NCBI GenBank assembly: GCA_028455995.1
Contig: JABELC010000005.1
Span: 1,550,001-1,614,000 of the forward strand
DNA length: 64,000 bases
Direction of reading: 5' to 3'
Source of the DNA: Scleromitrula shiraiana
Lineage: Eukaryota > Ascomycota > Leotiomycetes > Helotiales > Sclerotiniaceae
Numbering within the stretch: position 1 is the first letter of the stretch; each line of letters begins with the position of its first letter. Below the pieces are notes generated by a model. The model was given only the letters and a program-made list of their open reading frames with translations. It was not told the DNA's origin and did not search any database. Of this stretch, positions 1 through 9,727 are shown in pieces. A program made the position numbers and the translations under genes.

Positions 1-913
1 TATGTGTTTCTGAATATCTGGAATTGTTCTCTTGCTTTACTTGTACTTCATCGTGTTTCATCAAGGTTGATAAACAGGCACAATTGCACGTGTACACGAC
101 AGGAAGAAGCCACATGGGAGGAGCTCCGCAGACATGTACAGCATTGAAATTTATTAAAGTGAAGACTTGTACAATATGCATCACATTGTTGATAAAAGGG
201 GTTGCGTTGCTAGAAGATGAATTGGAGTATATCAAAGACGTCGTTGTCGTTGTTGTATTACTACAAACGTATATAATCTGGGTGTTATTGCATTTCATCA
301 TTCATCCATGCTTACGATACGAGATGCCATAACGCAGCATTGATATTTTTTTCCAACCCCACAACGACGGGCATAATGCATCAGTGACAGGGTTCTCGTC
401 AGCCTGGTGTGATGGGCGAACAACACACCGCGCTTCTGTTGCGAACTTAGCCTACAGTATGAATTCATCGGGACCTCTCGTTCTTGACAGCCTTCTATGA
501 TTGGGCATCAAGACTTCAGATCGAGGCGTTCTCGTTGGGCGCTGAGACGCGAGCCGCCGTGAGAAACCTAGGAGCCTCACTTGACTGGTTGTACAACGCA
601 TACAATCTGACCAATAATCTGAATATACCAAAGATTGTCGTGACGTCGCACAAGAAAACTCGTGATGCACATAAGAATGTCACAAACTTCGGGGTAACTT
701 TGATGTGAGGAGAATTCGTTTTGACATGTCGAGATCTTGGGCATGAATGCTTCCCCGCGTATGCCATATTTGCTTCCCCGTTATGCAGGAGAACTACCTG
801 GCAAAATCCTCATGCTTTCCTATTGACCGCCTTATGAACCAAAGCAGATTTTATCCGTCCTTGCCGTTGATGCAACGCCTATACTCCAGAATCCGTGACA
901 AATGCTGACTCTA
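1..913. other. Intergenic region, no gene recognised
   Basis: Short open frames occur on both strands between about 450 and 770, but they overlap each other in antisense, show no recognisable family and have no splice-linked continuation. The right end is the 3' flank of the prefoldin gene. I see nothing else here. Confidence 0.6.
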
Positions 914-1505
914 CTACTGCTGCACAACCTGAATATTGTTCTTCTTCTGTGAAACCACCAGTATTAGCTGACGAATGCATCGATGTGGCAGGAACGAAGC
1001 CGTACCTTCCATTTCTCCATCTCTGACTGTTTACTGTTGTATTGCTTGACTAAATCTTCCAGGACTTTCCGTAGACCTTCCGAATTTGTCTTCAGAGCCG
1101 GAATCACATCCTCCACAGTTCTCTCAACAAGGACACCATTTATCATTCGGAAGCACTTGCGATCACCTGGAAGAGGATCAAGAGTTTCGAGAACGAGTCT
1201 ATGAACATAGAAGCGGTGAGTATGAGGTTTCCAGGCAGCGAGATTTCGAGGTTTTAATGTATTGCTTTCACATGATGCACCAAGCCGAAATATGGCGAGG
1301 CTATGGGGAGAGAAAATAAAATTTGTTCTCACTTGTGCTCTTCTGCCTCCGACTCTACATCACCAATCTTTTGCGCTATCTGCTGCAAACCATTCTTGTA
1401 GTTTGTATATTGATTTTGGAGCTCTAAATGATAAGTTAATATTGTAAGTTTTGTGGGGAAATGCAACCAACCTTGCTGTTTTCGAGCCGTAATTTGTTGT
1501 GCCAT
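914..1505 (-). CDS. GIM4: Prefoldin subunit 2
   Basis: Beta-type subunit of the hexameric prefoldin (GimC) chaperone, which hands unfolded actin and tubulin to the cytosolic chaperonin CCT. Four exons on the minus strand: 1505-1472, 1423-1333, 1198-1006 and 946-914, giving 116 residues, the usual size for the family. The N-terminal helix (ARKQQELQNQYTNYK) and the C-terminal helix (LVKQYNSKQSEMEKWKKKN) form the coiled-coil arms, and the central part around DPLPGDRKCFRMINGVLVE is the family's beta-hairpin signature. The last 11 codons, ending IQVVQQ, lie on a separate exon behind a 59-bp intron, and this ending is typical of prefoldin 2. The start is the ATG opening MAQQITARKQQ. It shares a short divergent upstream region (about 240 bp) with CMC2. 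Confidence 0.93.
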
Positions 1506-1745
1506 ATTTGATATACAATACGATAGATCAAACAGGGAAAACTTGTTTACAGTATCGCAAGATGTTGGAAGTGATTCAATATGGGCGAATTTGTAGAGAA
1601 AGCTGTATGAAGCGCGGGGCATAGCAAAATGATTTAATTGGGTTGTTCTGCCAAAGCGGTGAGCTATATTATTACCAGAACCTTTCGATCTGGATAGAGA
1701 GATTTCGATCTACATCAACCCAGACAGTTCAGACCAAGCTGCAAG

Positions 1746-2094
1746 ATGCATCCTCATTTATGGACGAAAGATAATGCTATAGGTAATCGTCCCAATTTGC
1801 TAGCCTAGGTGCAAAGTTTACAATATGATATTTGTTTTGCTACATATCGAATCGCTCTGAACCCGTACTAATACAATACCTATAGCCTGCGAGGAAGTAA
1901 TGACAGCATTGGACGAATGCCACGCTCGAGGGTTTCTTTGGAAGTGTATGGGAATGTGTAACGACAAAAAGACAGCAGTCAATAAATGTTTACGAGCCCA
2001 ACGGCTGGCACGAACGGCGGCAAATCGCGAAGCGGCGAAAATCAAGAACGAGCAAATTAAAGCAAAATGGGCCGAGATTGACGAGAACTCATGA
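1746..2094 (+). CDS. CMC2: COX assembly mitochondrial protein 2 (twin CX9C)
   Basis: Small intermembrane-space protein needed for cytochrome c oxidase assembly, imported by the Mia40/Erv1 disulfide relay. Exon 1 (1746-1782) encodes MHPHLWTKDNAI and exon 2 (1886-2094) the rest; the split codon makes Ala, and the product has 81 residues. The family start MHPHL is conserved. Two CX9C motifs are visible: C-EEVMTALDE-C and C-NDKKTAVNK-C, which form the helical hairpin disulfides. The C-terminal part is basic and helical. The first exon is too short to be found by an open-frame scan alone but joins in phase across a 103-bp GT-AG intron. Confidence 0.93.
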
Positions 2095-2471
2095 GCTTCG
2101 AATTGGCGCTTGGCAGATTTGTAGACAATGCTTGAAGGGTTCTGCATACAGGTGGCGTTAGTAGATGATTTTAAGGCGTTCTGGGAATTCAAAAAGGAAT
2201 GAATGGAGACAACACCAGGGTGTACTATGCATAAGTATGTGATCATGGGCATCGACGTGGGATCAGTTCATGGGCCGGGAAGAGGGGCGCATATGGACGA
2301 AGATTGTGTTTGGGATCAGTCCCTCGCCCATGCTACCTTGCGAGAAAAATACCACTCGATATCAAAATATGGAATGGTAATCAAAGATTTCATTCAACTG
2401 ATACATAATTTTGTACACAATAGTTTCCATTCTCGTGGCCACTTCCTCCAATCGTCCATCCCTTGACAAGT
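2095..2471. other. Convergent 3' region between CMC2 and the TMEM14 gene
   Basis: This stretch of about 380 bp separates two stop codons that face each other. It presumably holds both 3' untranslated regions. An open frame at 2203-2466 has no recognisable similarity. I see no other element. Confidence 0.6.
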
Positions 2472-2908
2472 TTACTTTCGAGCTCTGAAAGCATTTCCAA
2501 ACGTAAACAATCCATACAAAGCAAGCAAGCTCAAACCAGCAGGTAATGGTTTCTGGCTCTTGATAGCCCTTGGAATTGAGGAGCCTGCGAGAACAACTGA
2601 TGCGAGGAGGGCGAGTCTAATATATCCGATTAGTAATTGATATTGCATCAAATTAAGACCTCGGAGACATGAGAGCCATACTCAACACCATAAGTCTGGC
2701 GATTTTGAATGCGATAGCCTCCTAGCAAGTACAATGTACCGACAGTGAGGCCAGCAGCGATGGAAGGAATACTGCCAGTTCTCACATAACCCATCGTTCC
2801 GCCGCCTGCGGTAAGAGCGCCGAGGATATAAGCTGGTAGTTCAATTCCCTAATTAATGTTAACTCACTATCGGTCGTATATCAACCAATACCGTCATGTT
2901 CTCACCAT
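2472..2908 (-). CDS. TMEM14-family membrane protein
   Basis: Small multi-pass membrane protein of the TMEM14/UPF0136 family. Animal members sit in the mitochondrial inner membrane and have been linked to porphyrin handling; the fungal role is unclear. Exons are 2908-2906 (the ATG alone), 2848-2682 and 2616-2472, giving 104 residues. The sequence begins MGIELPAYILGALTAGGG, has the glycine-rich stretch GTMGYVRTGSIPS, and ends NAFRARK. Three to four hydrophobic helices are visible with short basic loops, as expected for the family. The start codon is directly followed by a GTGAGA donor, so the first coding exon is only three bases long. I prefer this model because exon 2 has no internal Met near its start and the family begins exactly at GIELPAY. 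Confidence 0.87.
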
Positions 2909-3225
2909 ATTTGCGATTATTTAAATTATTGAATTACAATCGATTTTCTCGTAGGTATAGAGCTTGAAGTAATCGTGAATGGTATCATATATAATTCTCG
3001 AAGCTATGGGAATACGGATATACCCCTCGGCAGCAGCTAAACCCTGCAACGCTAGCCTAAAGCCGGACCCCATAATCCGCATCAAGCGTCGTGGCCTCGA
3101 GCTCAATATAGCCAAGCCAAACTAAACATCCAAAAAAGAACCACAAATTCAGAACTATCTCTCACCAATTCAACTACAATCTCTTCCGCCAAGTATACAT
3201 ACTTCAAATTGAATAAACCAATACA
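2909..3225. other. Divergent promoter region of the TMEM14 and OST2 genes
   Basis: About 320 bp lie between two start codons that point away from each other. A minus-strand frame at 2921-3115 runs through the presumed 5' leader of the TMEM14 gene but ends in a stop and has no recognisable similarity, so I do not call it a gene. Confidence 0.6.
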
Positions 3226-3843
3226 ATGGCGCCCAAACGCAATGCCTCTGCCATCTCCGAAACCACAACCACAACCCAAACAATCCCCTCCTCTACACCT
3301 GTCAAGATCCCATCGAAATCCTCATCCTCCAACCAATCTCCACAACAAGTAGCTTACAGCATCTGGCAAAACTACCTCGATACTACACCTCAGAGAACGA
3401 AGCTGATTGATGTGTTCATGGCATTTTTGGTTGTAGTGGGAGGTTTACAATTTCTCTATTGTGTTTTGGCGGGGAATTATGTAGGTTCTCTTCTAGCTGG
3501 CTCTGCCACTTGTCTGTTCAATTGGGAAAAGGGAAATTCAAGAGGAGAAGAAGGTAGTTGGATATCAATGAGATCAATGCTAATATGTTCTTTTCTAGCC
3601 ATTCAATGCATTCCTTTCCGGATTCTCAGCAACAGTTGGACAGTTTGTCTTGACTGCTTCATTACGTATACAGACAAATGTTGAGAACAAGGCAGACTTT
3701 GGCTCGGTATCACCAGAGAGGTAGGTCATCTTGTCCTGTGATTTGCGGAAATGGGAAATGCTAATGGACTTGGAAGGGCATTTGCGGACTACGTATTCGG
3801 CAGTTTGATTCTACATTTCTTCTGCGTCAACTTCATTAACTAG
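3226..3843 (+). CDS. OST2: Oligosaccharyltransferase subunit OST2/DAD1
   Basis: Subunit of the endoplasmic-reticulum oligosaccharyltransferase, which transfers the lipid-linked glycan to Asn in N-glycosylation. Exons are 3226-3480, 3599-3720 and 3777-3843, giving 147 residues. After a Ser/Thr-rich N-terminal stretch of about 40 residues the DAD1 fold begins at QVAYSIWQNYLDTTPQRTKL. Three hydrophobic segments follow: VFMAFLVVVGGLQFLYCVLAG, FNAFLSGFSATVGQFVLTASL, and the C-terminal DYVFGSLILHFFCVNFIN. The C-terminus FCVNFIN is the invariant family ending, so the third exon is secure. The gene converges with GRH1, another secretory-pathway gene, with fewer than 200 bp between stop codons. Confidence 0.95.
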
Positions 3844-4034
3844 ATGTACATTTACTTAGAGCGGGAGGTTTGTTGAAGATTATGAGTATGGCGGATTTTA
3901 TAGGGATTGTAGGTATACCAAAAACGGGAGCAATATATTATAAATTTTATGAGCCATAAGGTTGTCATTGAGTGAGGATTACGACATAGGAAGTATGGAA
4001 ATTTGATCATGCATTTAGGGGTATTATAAACAAA

Positions 4035-5240
4035 CTAGTCTACGCCGCTATCATTGGATTCTTGCTTTTCTTCCGGTGCTGGAGTTGGTGTCGGACTGCT
4101 TGCTGCCGGAGTGCTAGCTTTTGGATTCTCCCCAGTCTTCGGAGGCCCTCCTGCTTTTGGAGGTGGAGGCACGCCTCCCCCCTTTCCTGTCGGCGCATAA
4201 TCTAATTCCCTACTTTTCTTCTCCCCTTCCATGAAATAATCATCCATAAGTTTATTCGGACTATGACTATGCTTTTTCTCTTTTTTCCTTGCAGGAGTTG
4301 TGACGGATGCACTCGCCAATTGAGCAGGTACCAAAAACTCACTCGGTTCTGCACCCGCAGCTGCTACAGCTGGGACAAAGAATTGTCCTGGATCACTTTC
4401 TTGTAAAATCTCCCTTGGCTCTTCATTCGAAAATCTCGCAGCCTCTCCCTCAAATAACGTTTCACCTGGGCCGGCAATTGGCTCGCTCAACGGTGCCGGT
4501 AATCTATGAAGTGCACCATATCCTAACACACAACCCAACGCTCCCTCTCCACCCCAATCCCTACTAGGATGAATAGTGATTTCCCTCGTAACATTATATT
4601 CATTGTTGTAAACATATAATCGTAAAGGTCGTCCAATATGATCTTCTACTAATTCACCCAGTCCACTTTCTCCATGTAGCACACCCTCCGGTGTCCCAAG
4701 TATATAGTCGCTGTAAGGAAGGAGACCAGCGAGGTCTGCAGGTGAATTGGCAGGTACATCAAGGATGTGCCATATGTTGGAGACGGTAGAAATGGATGTC
4801 CATTGGAGGGTTAAGCCTAGAGAGGGTGTATCGGACGGAACGGGGATGTGAATAGTACGTGTGCGTTGGCCCTGGAAATGTGATAAGTTTTGGTCCTTGC
4901 AAAATCGAAAGCAGGAAGGAAGGGATATATATATATACCTTTGCGCTCCATAGACCTAGAGTTACTGTACTTCCCGCACAATTGCGAACCTCTTGAGCAA
5001 AGAGATTGGCATCTGAATCATCCTTATTCCAATTAGTTTTATAGATTAACTCAGGAGAGAGAAACTCACAATCATGCGACCATTTATTCCCACTATAAAA
5101 TCAAACCAAGGCTCGATGGACAATTCTAAGGTCTTGTTTCGTAGAACTTGGAATCCAAATGCACCATGATTGTCCCTGTTCTGGTTGGCGGGGGAATCCG
5201 AGTCTAGCCTTGATATAAACCTATTGAGCGCGTTGAACAT
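4035..5240 (-). CDS. GRH1: GRASP-type Golgi/ERES protein Grh1
   Basis: Fungal homologue of the Golgi reassembly-stacking proteins GRASP55/65, a peripheral protein of ER exit sites and early Golgi that works with a coiled-coil partner (Bug1 in yeast) and in unconventional secretion. Exons are 5240-5070, 5022-4939 and 4871-4035, giving 363 residues. Two PDZ-like GRASP domains fill roughly residues 20-200: the first has GAFGFQVLRN and FDFIVGINGRM, the second has LGLTLQWTS, ILDVPANSPADLAGLLPYSDY and GCVLGYGALHRLP. The C-terminal 150 residues are Ser/Pro-rich and low in complexity, as in the family. The N-terminus MFNALNRFISRL lacks the myristoylated Gly2 of animal GRASPs; it could form an amphipathic helix, and a Met-Phe start is the substrate type of NatC, which acetylates yeast Grh1. 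Confidence 0.95.
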
Positions 5241-6161
5241 CGTGAACTATATGAACTCTATGAAAAGTAATTTTCGAGGCTCCGAGGGGTAAGTTGAACT
5301 TATGAGACGTGTTGTTCTCTCATAGTGAGACCCCTGCTTTGATCAGCCTCGCGATGATCGAGTCCGAGCTTCTTCTTTGATGTACGGGATGTTCTATCCC
5401 TGCACAAAGCACGTGTAAGCGTTATAAAAATTCCCAGGGCTATTTTCTTTCTTTCTCGAAAACCGTTGGTAGAGACCACTCGTCTAATGATGTTGAGTGC
5501 AGAGTTTTCTTGAAGGTAAAGTAATTTCTCTTTTTCTAAGGTGAAAGTGTGGTAGATTAATGATGGTTCCAGGCAGTCTCATCGTGATTGTCGAATTTCG
5601 ACCATCATCTTTCCATTCCCGTTTGATTTGATTCGGTAAGGCTGAACCAAGTGCGCATTGTGATAACTTGATCTTCTTCCTAAGAAATCACATGTGAACG
5701 AAAAATCATTCTTGGTGGAAACGAGGAATTACTTTTTTCGTGCAGAATATCAAATCTACTTCATGTGTTGAATACGATTGTTTCGACATTGGAAATCCGT
5801 ATAACTTCTCGAGAGAACTCGTCAAATTACAGATTGGATAGAGCCTGAGAATCTACCTATCATACCTAGGTATCTTCCAAAGTTCTTGTATCCGCTTTTG
5901 GGTGCTGTTCAGCTCAGCCAAGTCTCCGAGCTCTCGTCAACTTTGATATTGTTTTACTCCGCGTTTGTCGTCGAAAGGTGCAGTCTCGGACCCAAAGTCA
6001 TCACCAAATCTAAGAGTTTGAGCAGTTCGAGTCGACAATTACAAGAAATCCTCAAGTATCCCTTAGGAGCTGGAATAATACTACGTTGTGATCAAAAAAC
6101 CTGAGAACAAAATAACGACGAGGTCTTCCAATTAAAAGTCTTTGGCCAATAATCTGGGAAA
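5241..6161. other. Divergent intergenic region between GRH1 and TGS1
   Basis: About 920 bp between two outward-facing start codons, presumably holding both promoters and 5' leaders. An open frame at 5886-6104 shows no family resemblance. No repeat or RNA gene is evident. Confidence 0.6.
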
Positions 6162-7052
6162 ATGGCTGTCGGTAATAGCAATGCAAATGGAAAATCCATC
6201 TTGGGTGATTCTAAAGATACTCAAAGCGGTTTAATCGGAGATTCACAGATTTTCCCCTTAGATGATAATTGCACTCACTATACATATCTCAAAGAAGTGC
6301 CATGGGATGTGCAGAAGTAAATCCATGGCCTTGTTGAATTCAAAGATACGCTGCTAATATTCACCCAGATATTGGCATCAGCGCTACAGCGTGTTTGAAC
6401 TCTACGATGAAGGTATCTACATGACAGATGATGCATGGTTCGGTGTCACGCCTGAGCCTGTGGCCCAGTATGTTCTCCTCCCAATACACCTTCATACATT
6501 ACAAATTACTAACGTGTTTCCAGTAAAGTAGCAACTGATTACGCTGCCTTCACATCCCCTTCCAAAACAATCATAATTGATATATTCGCTGGCGCTGGCG
6601 GTAATTCCATAGCATTCGCACTCTCTGGTCGCTGGACTCACGTAATTGCCATTGAAAAAGACCCCTCAGTTATCGCTTGCGCTCAACACAACGCCTCAAT
6701 CTATGGTGTCGCGGATCGAATAACCTGGGTTAACGACGATTGTTTTGCCTACCTCGCTTCCCACGCCTCTTTGATCGACCCGCAAGAAACCGTCATATTC
6801 GCATCACCGCCATGGGGTGGTCCCGGTTATACGAGCGATAACATATTTGATTTGAGCAAAATGTTACCGTATTCCGTGCGACATATTTATGATGCGTGCA
6901 AGAAAATGGATATGGCACTGTACTTACCGAGGACAAGTGATTTAAGACAGCTTGCCGAGTTAGCGCCCGATGGAAAGAAAATTGAGGTTGTGCAGTATTG
7001 TATGGAAGGAGCAAGTAAGGCCTTAGTGGCTTATATTCCTACTACGGAATAA
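6162..7052 (+). CDS. TGS1: Trimethylguanosine synthase
   Basis: Nuclear SAM-dependent methyltransferase that converts the m7G cap of snRNAs, snoRNAs and telomerase RNA to 2,2,7-trimethylguanosine. Exons are 6162-6316, 6369-6467 and 6524-7052, giving 260 residues, similar in size to yeast Tgs1. The Rossmann motif I is DIFAGAGGNSIAFA, followed by the acidic cofactor contact in VIAIEKDP. The catalytic motif SPPWGGPGY contains the Trp that stacks on the m7G base. The segment YWHQRYSVFELYDEGIYMTDDAWFGVTPE is the typical family N-terminal part. The gene is divergent from GRH1 and convergent with the HPP-family gene. Confidence 0.95.
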
Positions 7053-7370
7053 TCGCTTGGGAGCTAAATGCTAAACCGACGGCACTACAGGGAAACTCAA
7101 AATGGTGTCTGCCTTGAAGCCTAAGGGCTAGCAACATCTTAGCTGCCGCATCCCGTCGATGTGGGGATTAGTTTCAAATAAATATTTTGTTGCATGCCGT
7201 TGTCTATTCCTCAGGCACAAGGCATATAGTTGAAGCAGGCCTGCGGTTTGCAAGTTTGTAAATCCATGGATATTTTAGCTGCAACGCCTGAGATGGTATG
7301 ATACAAAGACAAAGCAAAGCTCTATAAGATGGAAGAAGAAAAATCCTTGCTTACTCGCTCCACCACATCA
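7053..7370. other. Convergent 3' region between TGS1 and the HPP-family gene
   Basis: About 320 bp separate the two facing stop codons. It presumably holds two 3' untranslated regions; I see no gene or repeat in it. Confidence 0.6.
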
Positions 7371-8429
7371 TCATACTTCATCAGACCAATGATGAACTTT
7401 CGTTCTATCGCTCTCTACCGTCCTCGAGTTATGCAACTTATCATGTAGTCTAGTACGCAAAACCTCTAATATCGCTCTTTCCTCATACTCTAGTTGCAAC
7501 CAATTCGGTATCACGATGTGGTGTTTGTCAATACAGATCATCGGTTCATCCCTTCCATACCGACCTCTTGTTGCCATCTCCTTCTTACCCTCATTACCAC
7601 TCGTACTCTCGGAAGTCCTCTCAAGATCGTCTTTCCCTCTTTCTGCCGCATCAAGATCCATAGGCGTCCACCAATATGCTGGGAACGTGCGTTGAATATT
7701 ATTCAGTACGCACGCCGTAGCGACAATCAAAACATTGCCCAACAAAACCAGAGGAATCAAGTACCAGCCAATTTCCGTGATCTCTTCAGACGTTGCGGCT
7801 AGCAACGCAGTTGCACCAGCAGGAGGATGAATGGTACCTGTTAATCCCATGATAGCAGAACTTGTGCCAACGGAAAGCGCACCCGCCAACCAGCGAAGGT
7901 TCTCAAAATCGGAACTGAGACGGAAAAGTTTGGTTATGCTAACTCCAATGATGGAGGAGAATAGTTGTCCGAATATCGCATTCCGAGGCTGTGAAAGTGG
8001 TGAATCTATTGCATTGTATTCGAGGATTGCGGCGGCACCCTACATAGATATTATATTAGTGTTCAGACTCGATCCATCCAACTCGGCTCAAAGTTCAAAC
8101 CAAGAATAAAAAACGAAGAGGACATGAAAGCTGGAAACGAAAAGAGAAGTTCATACAAAACTTGCAATAACGAGTGGAGTTCCATGCTCACGAAAATAAG
8201 GCGTGGCATAAACCCCCTCTACAATAGCAATTCCGCAAAAAGCGCCTATAAAAGCCCATATCCAAATAACCAATGTTCCAACCCTCTGCCTTGGCTCTTT
8301 ACGATAGCCCAAGAACCATGAGATACAAGAAGGAAGAAGGTATAATCTAGAATATGGAATAAAGCGGCTGATATAATTGTCTATTTCGAAATCAAGAAAC
8401 GACGACCATGATGATTGATCGGTGTGCAT
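7371..8429 (-). CDS. HPP-family integral membrane protein
   Basis: Membrane protein of the HPP family (four-helix core). Plant and cyanobacterial members transport nitrite across chloroplast or cell membranes; the function in fungi is not established. Exons are 8429-8157 and 8039-7371, giving 313 residues; the 117-bp intron is phase 0 between IASF and GAAA. The family signature HPPAGATALLAA is present and is preceded by the conserved MGLTGT. Hydrophobic helices are visible at GTLVIWIWAFIGAFCGIAIV, LVIASFGAAAIL, FGQLFSSIIGVSI, LAGALSVGTSSAIMGL and LIPLVLLGNVLIVATACVL. The roughly 110-residue C-terminal tail is charged and should be soluble. The start is the ATG opening MHTDQSSW. Confidence 0.92.
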
Positions 8430-9089
8430 GATATATGTCTTGGCTTTTTTGTGCCAAGCTCGAGAGACTTTATTTTTTGGGTTCGAATCAGTCAGATAGA
8501 TTTCGTTTTCAGCAATCTCGGGGTTGACTAGATTCTGGTAATGGAAATTGAATATGCGTATATAATGTATTAGAGATAAACATCATCAAATCAATTAAGC
8601 AACAAAAGTAACAAATAGAATTAATAAATATGATATAATATATAATATGTTATATGTATACAAATAATAATAAATACATGATATAACAATACCGTATTCC
8701 CGAATTGCGTGCGTATGTACTGTTTGTTGTCTTTTCGGAGTGCGCACGTAAGGAAGCTAACAAAATTCACCTTTTCCCTCAAATGTTTTGCCATCCATCA
8801 AACTAATGACAAAGAGAAAGCTATACCGAAGTCACCAAGTTTAAACATCTCCGATATATAGAGAGAAACCACACAGAACCGGAGAACTCACTTGGTCTGA
8901 GCTATTTCTGATACTTTATTTATTTATTTTACTTACATTCTCAATTTGCACTGCCGGTCCCGTATAGTACCGTGACGTGACCTGACTAAAGAAAACCCCT
9001 TCCTTTTCTCGATTGAGAAATTGGGGGGTAATGGCAGTCCTTATTTGGTGTCCTACTGTCTTTGGGTTCCGTCAAAGTTAACGTCCTTT

Positions 9090-9119
9090 ATACATACATA
9101 CATACATACATACATACAT
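9090..9119. repeat. TACA microsatellite
   Basis: Uninterrupted tetranucleotide repeat (TACA, 7-8 copies) in noncoding DNA. Confidence 0.9.
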
Positions 9120-9677
9120 TGGTGATATTGAGCTCATCTCATCTATGTTATGGCATGGCAAGGTCGGTTTCTATATCAATATGAATGGATGGATGCATGC
9201 ATCCTCCGTTCCTCCATATATACGATACGAAACCCGGGGTAATGGGTAGTGCTCCGATGACGCGAGAAGAACCTGAATCACATACTGTGTATTATGTCAA
9301 TGTAGGTATATATAGTCTTACCGCAAGGCTCAAGCTGTGTGCGTCATTTTCTACTGTATACTTCCGTAGTAATACAGTATATACAATTAGCTGGGGTTGT
9401 TTTCGATTTTATATTGCCCCTGATTCATTGTGTGACTTTTGTAGATAATTTCGAACCTATAGAGAAGAGCTTGATTTCTTCAGACGATAATGCTACCACC
9501 GTACAGTACATGGCTATACCTTGATTGCTTTTGATGGCGAAATTTTGGATGTGTGGTATGGGAAAGGGTGTGGATGCACATGTGTGGTGAATTGAGAAGT
9601 ACCATGACACATAGAAAATAAGGAACGGTGACCGCCAACCAACCGTGCTATGGCTTCAACCTTCGCATGATTCGAAT

Positions 9678-9727
9678 TTTATAATTCATTATTTTCACAG
9701 TATTTATAATTCATTATTTTCACAGTA
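9678..9727. repeat. Perfect 25-bp tandem duplication
   Basis: Two adjacent identical 25-bp copies, 9678-9702 and 9703-9727, each reading TTTATAATTCATTATTTTCA followed by CAGTA. The copies match at every base, so the duplication is recent or maintained. Confidence 0.9.

Noticed and set aside
8470..8500. GGGTTCGAATC resembling a tRNA T loop
   Set aside because: No matching T stem or acceptor stem on either side.
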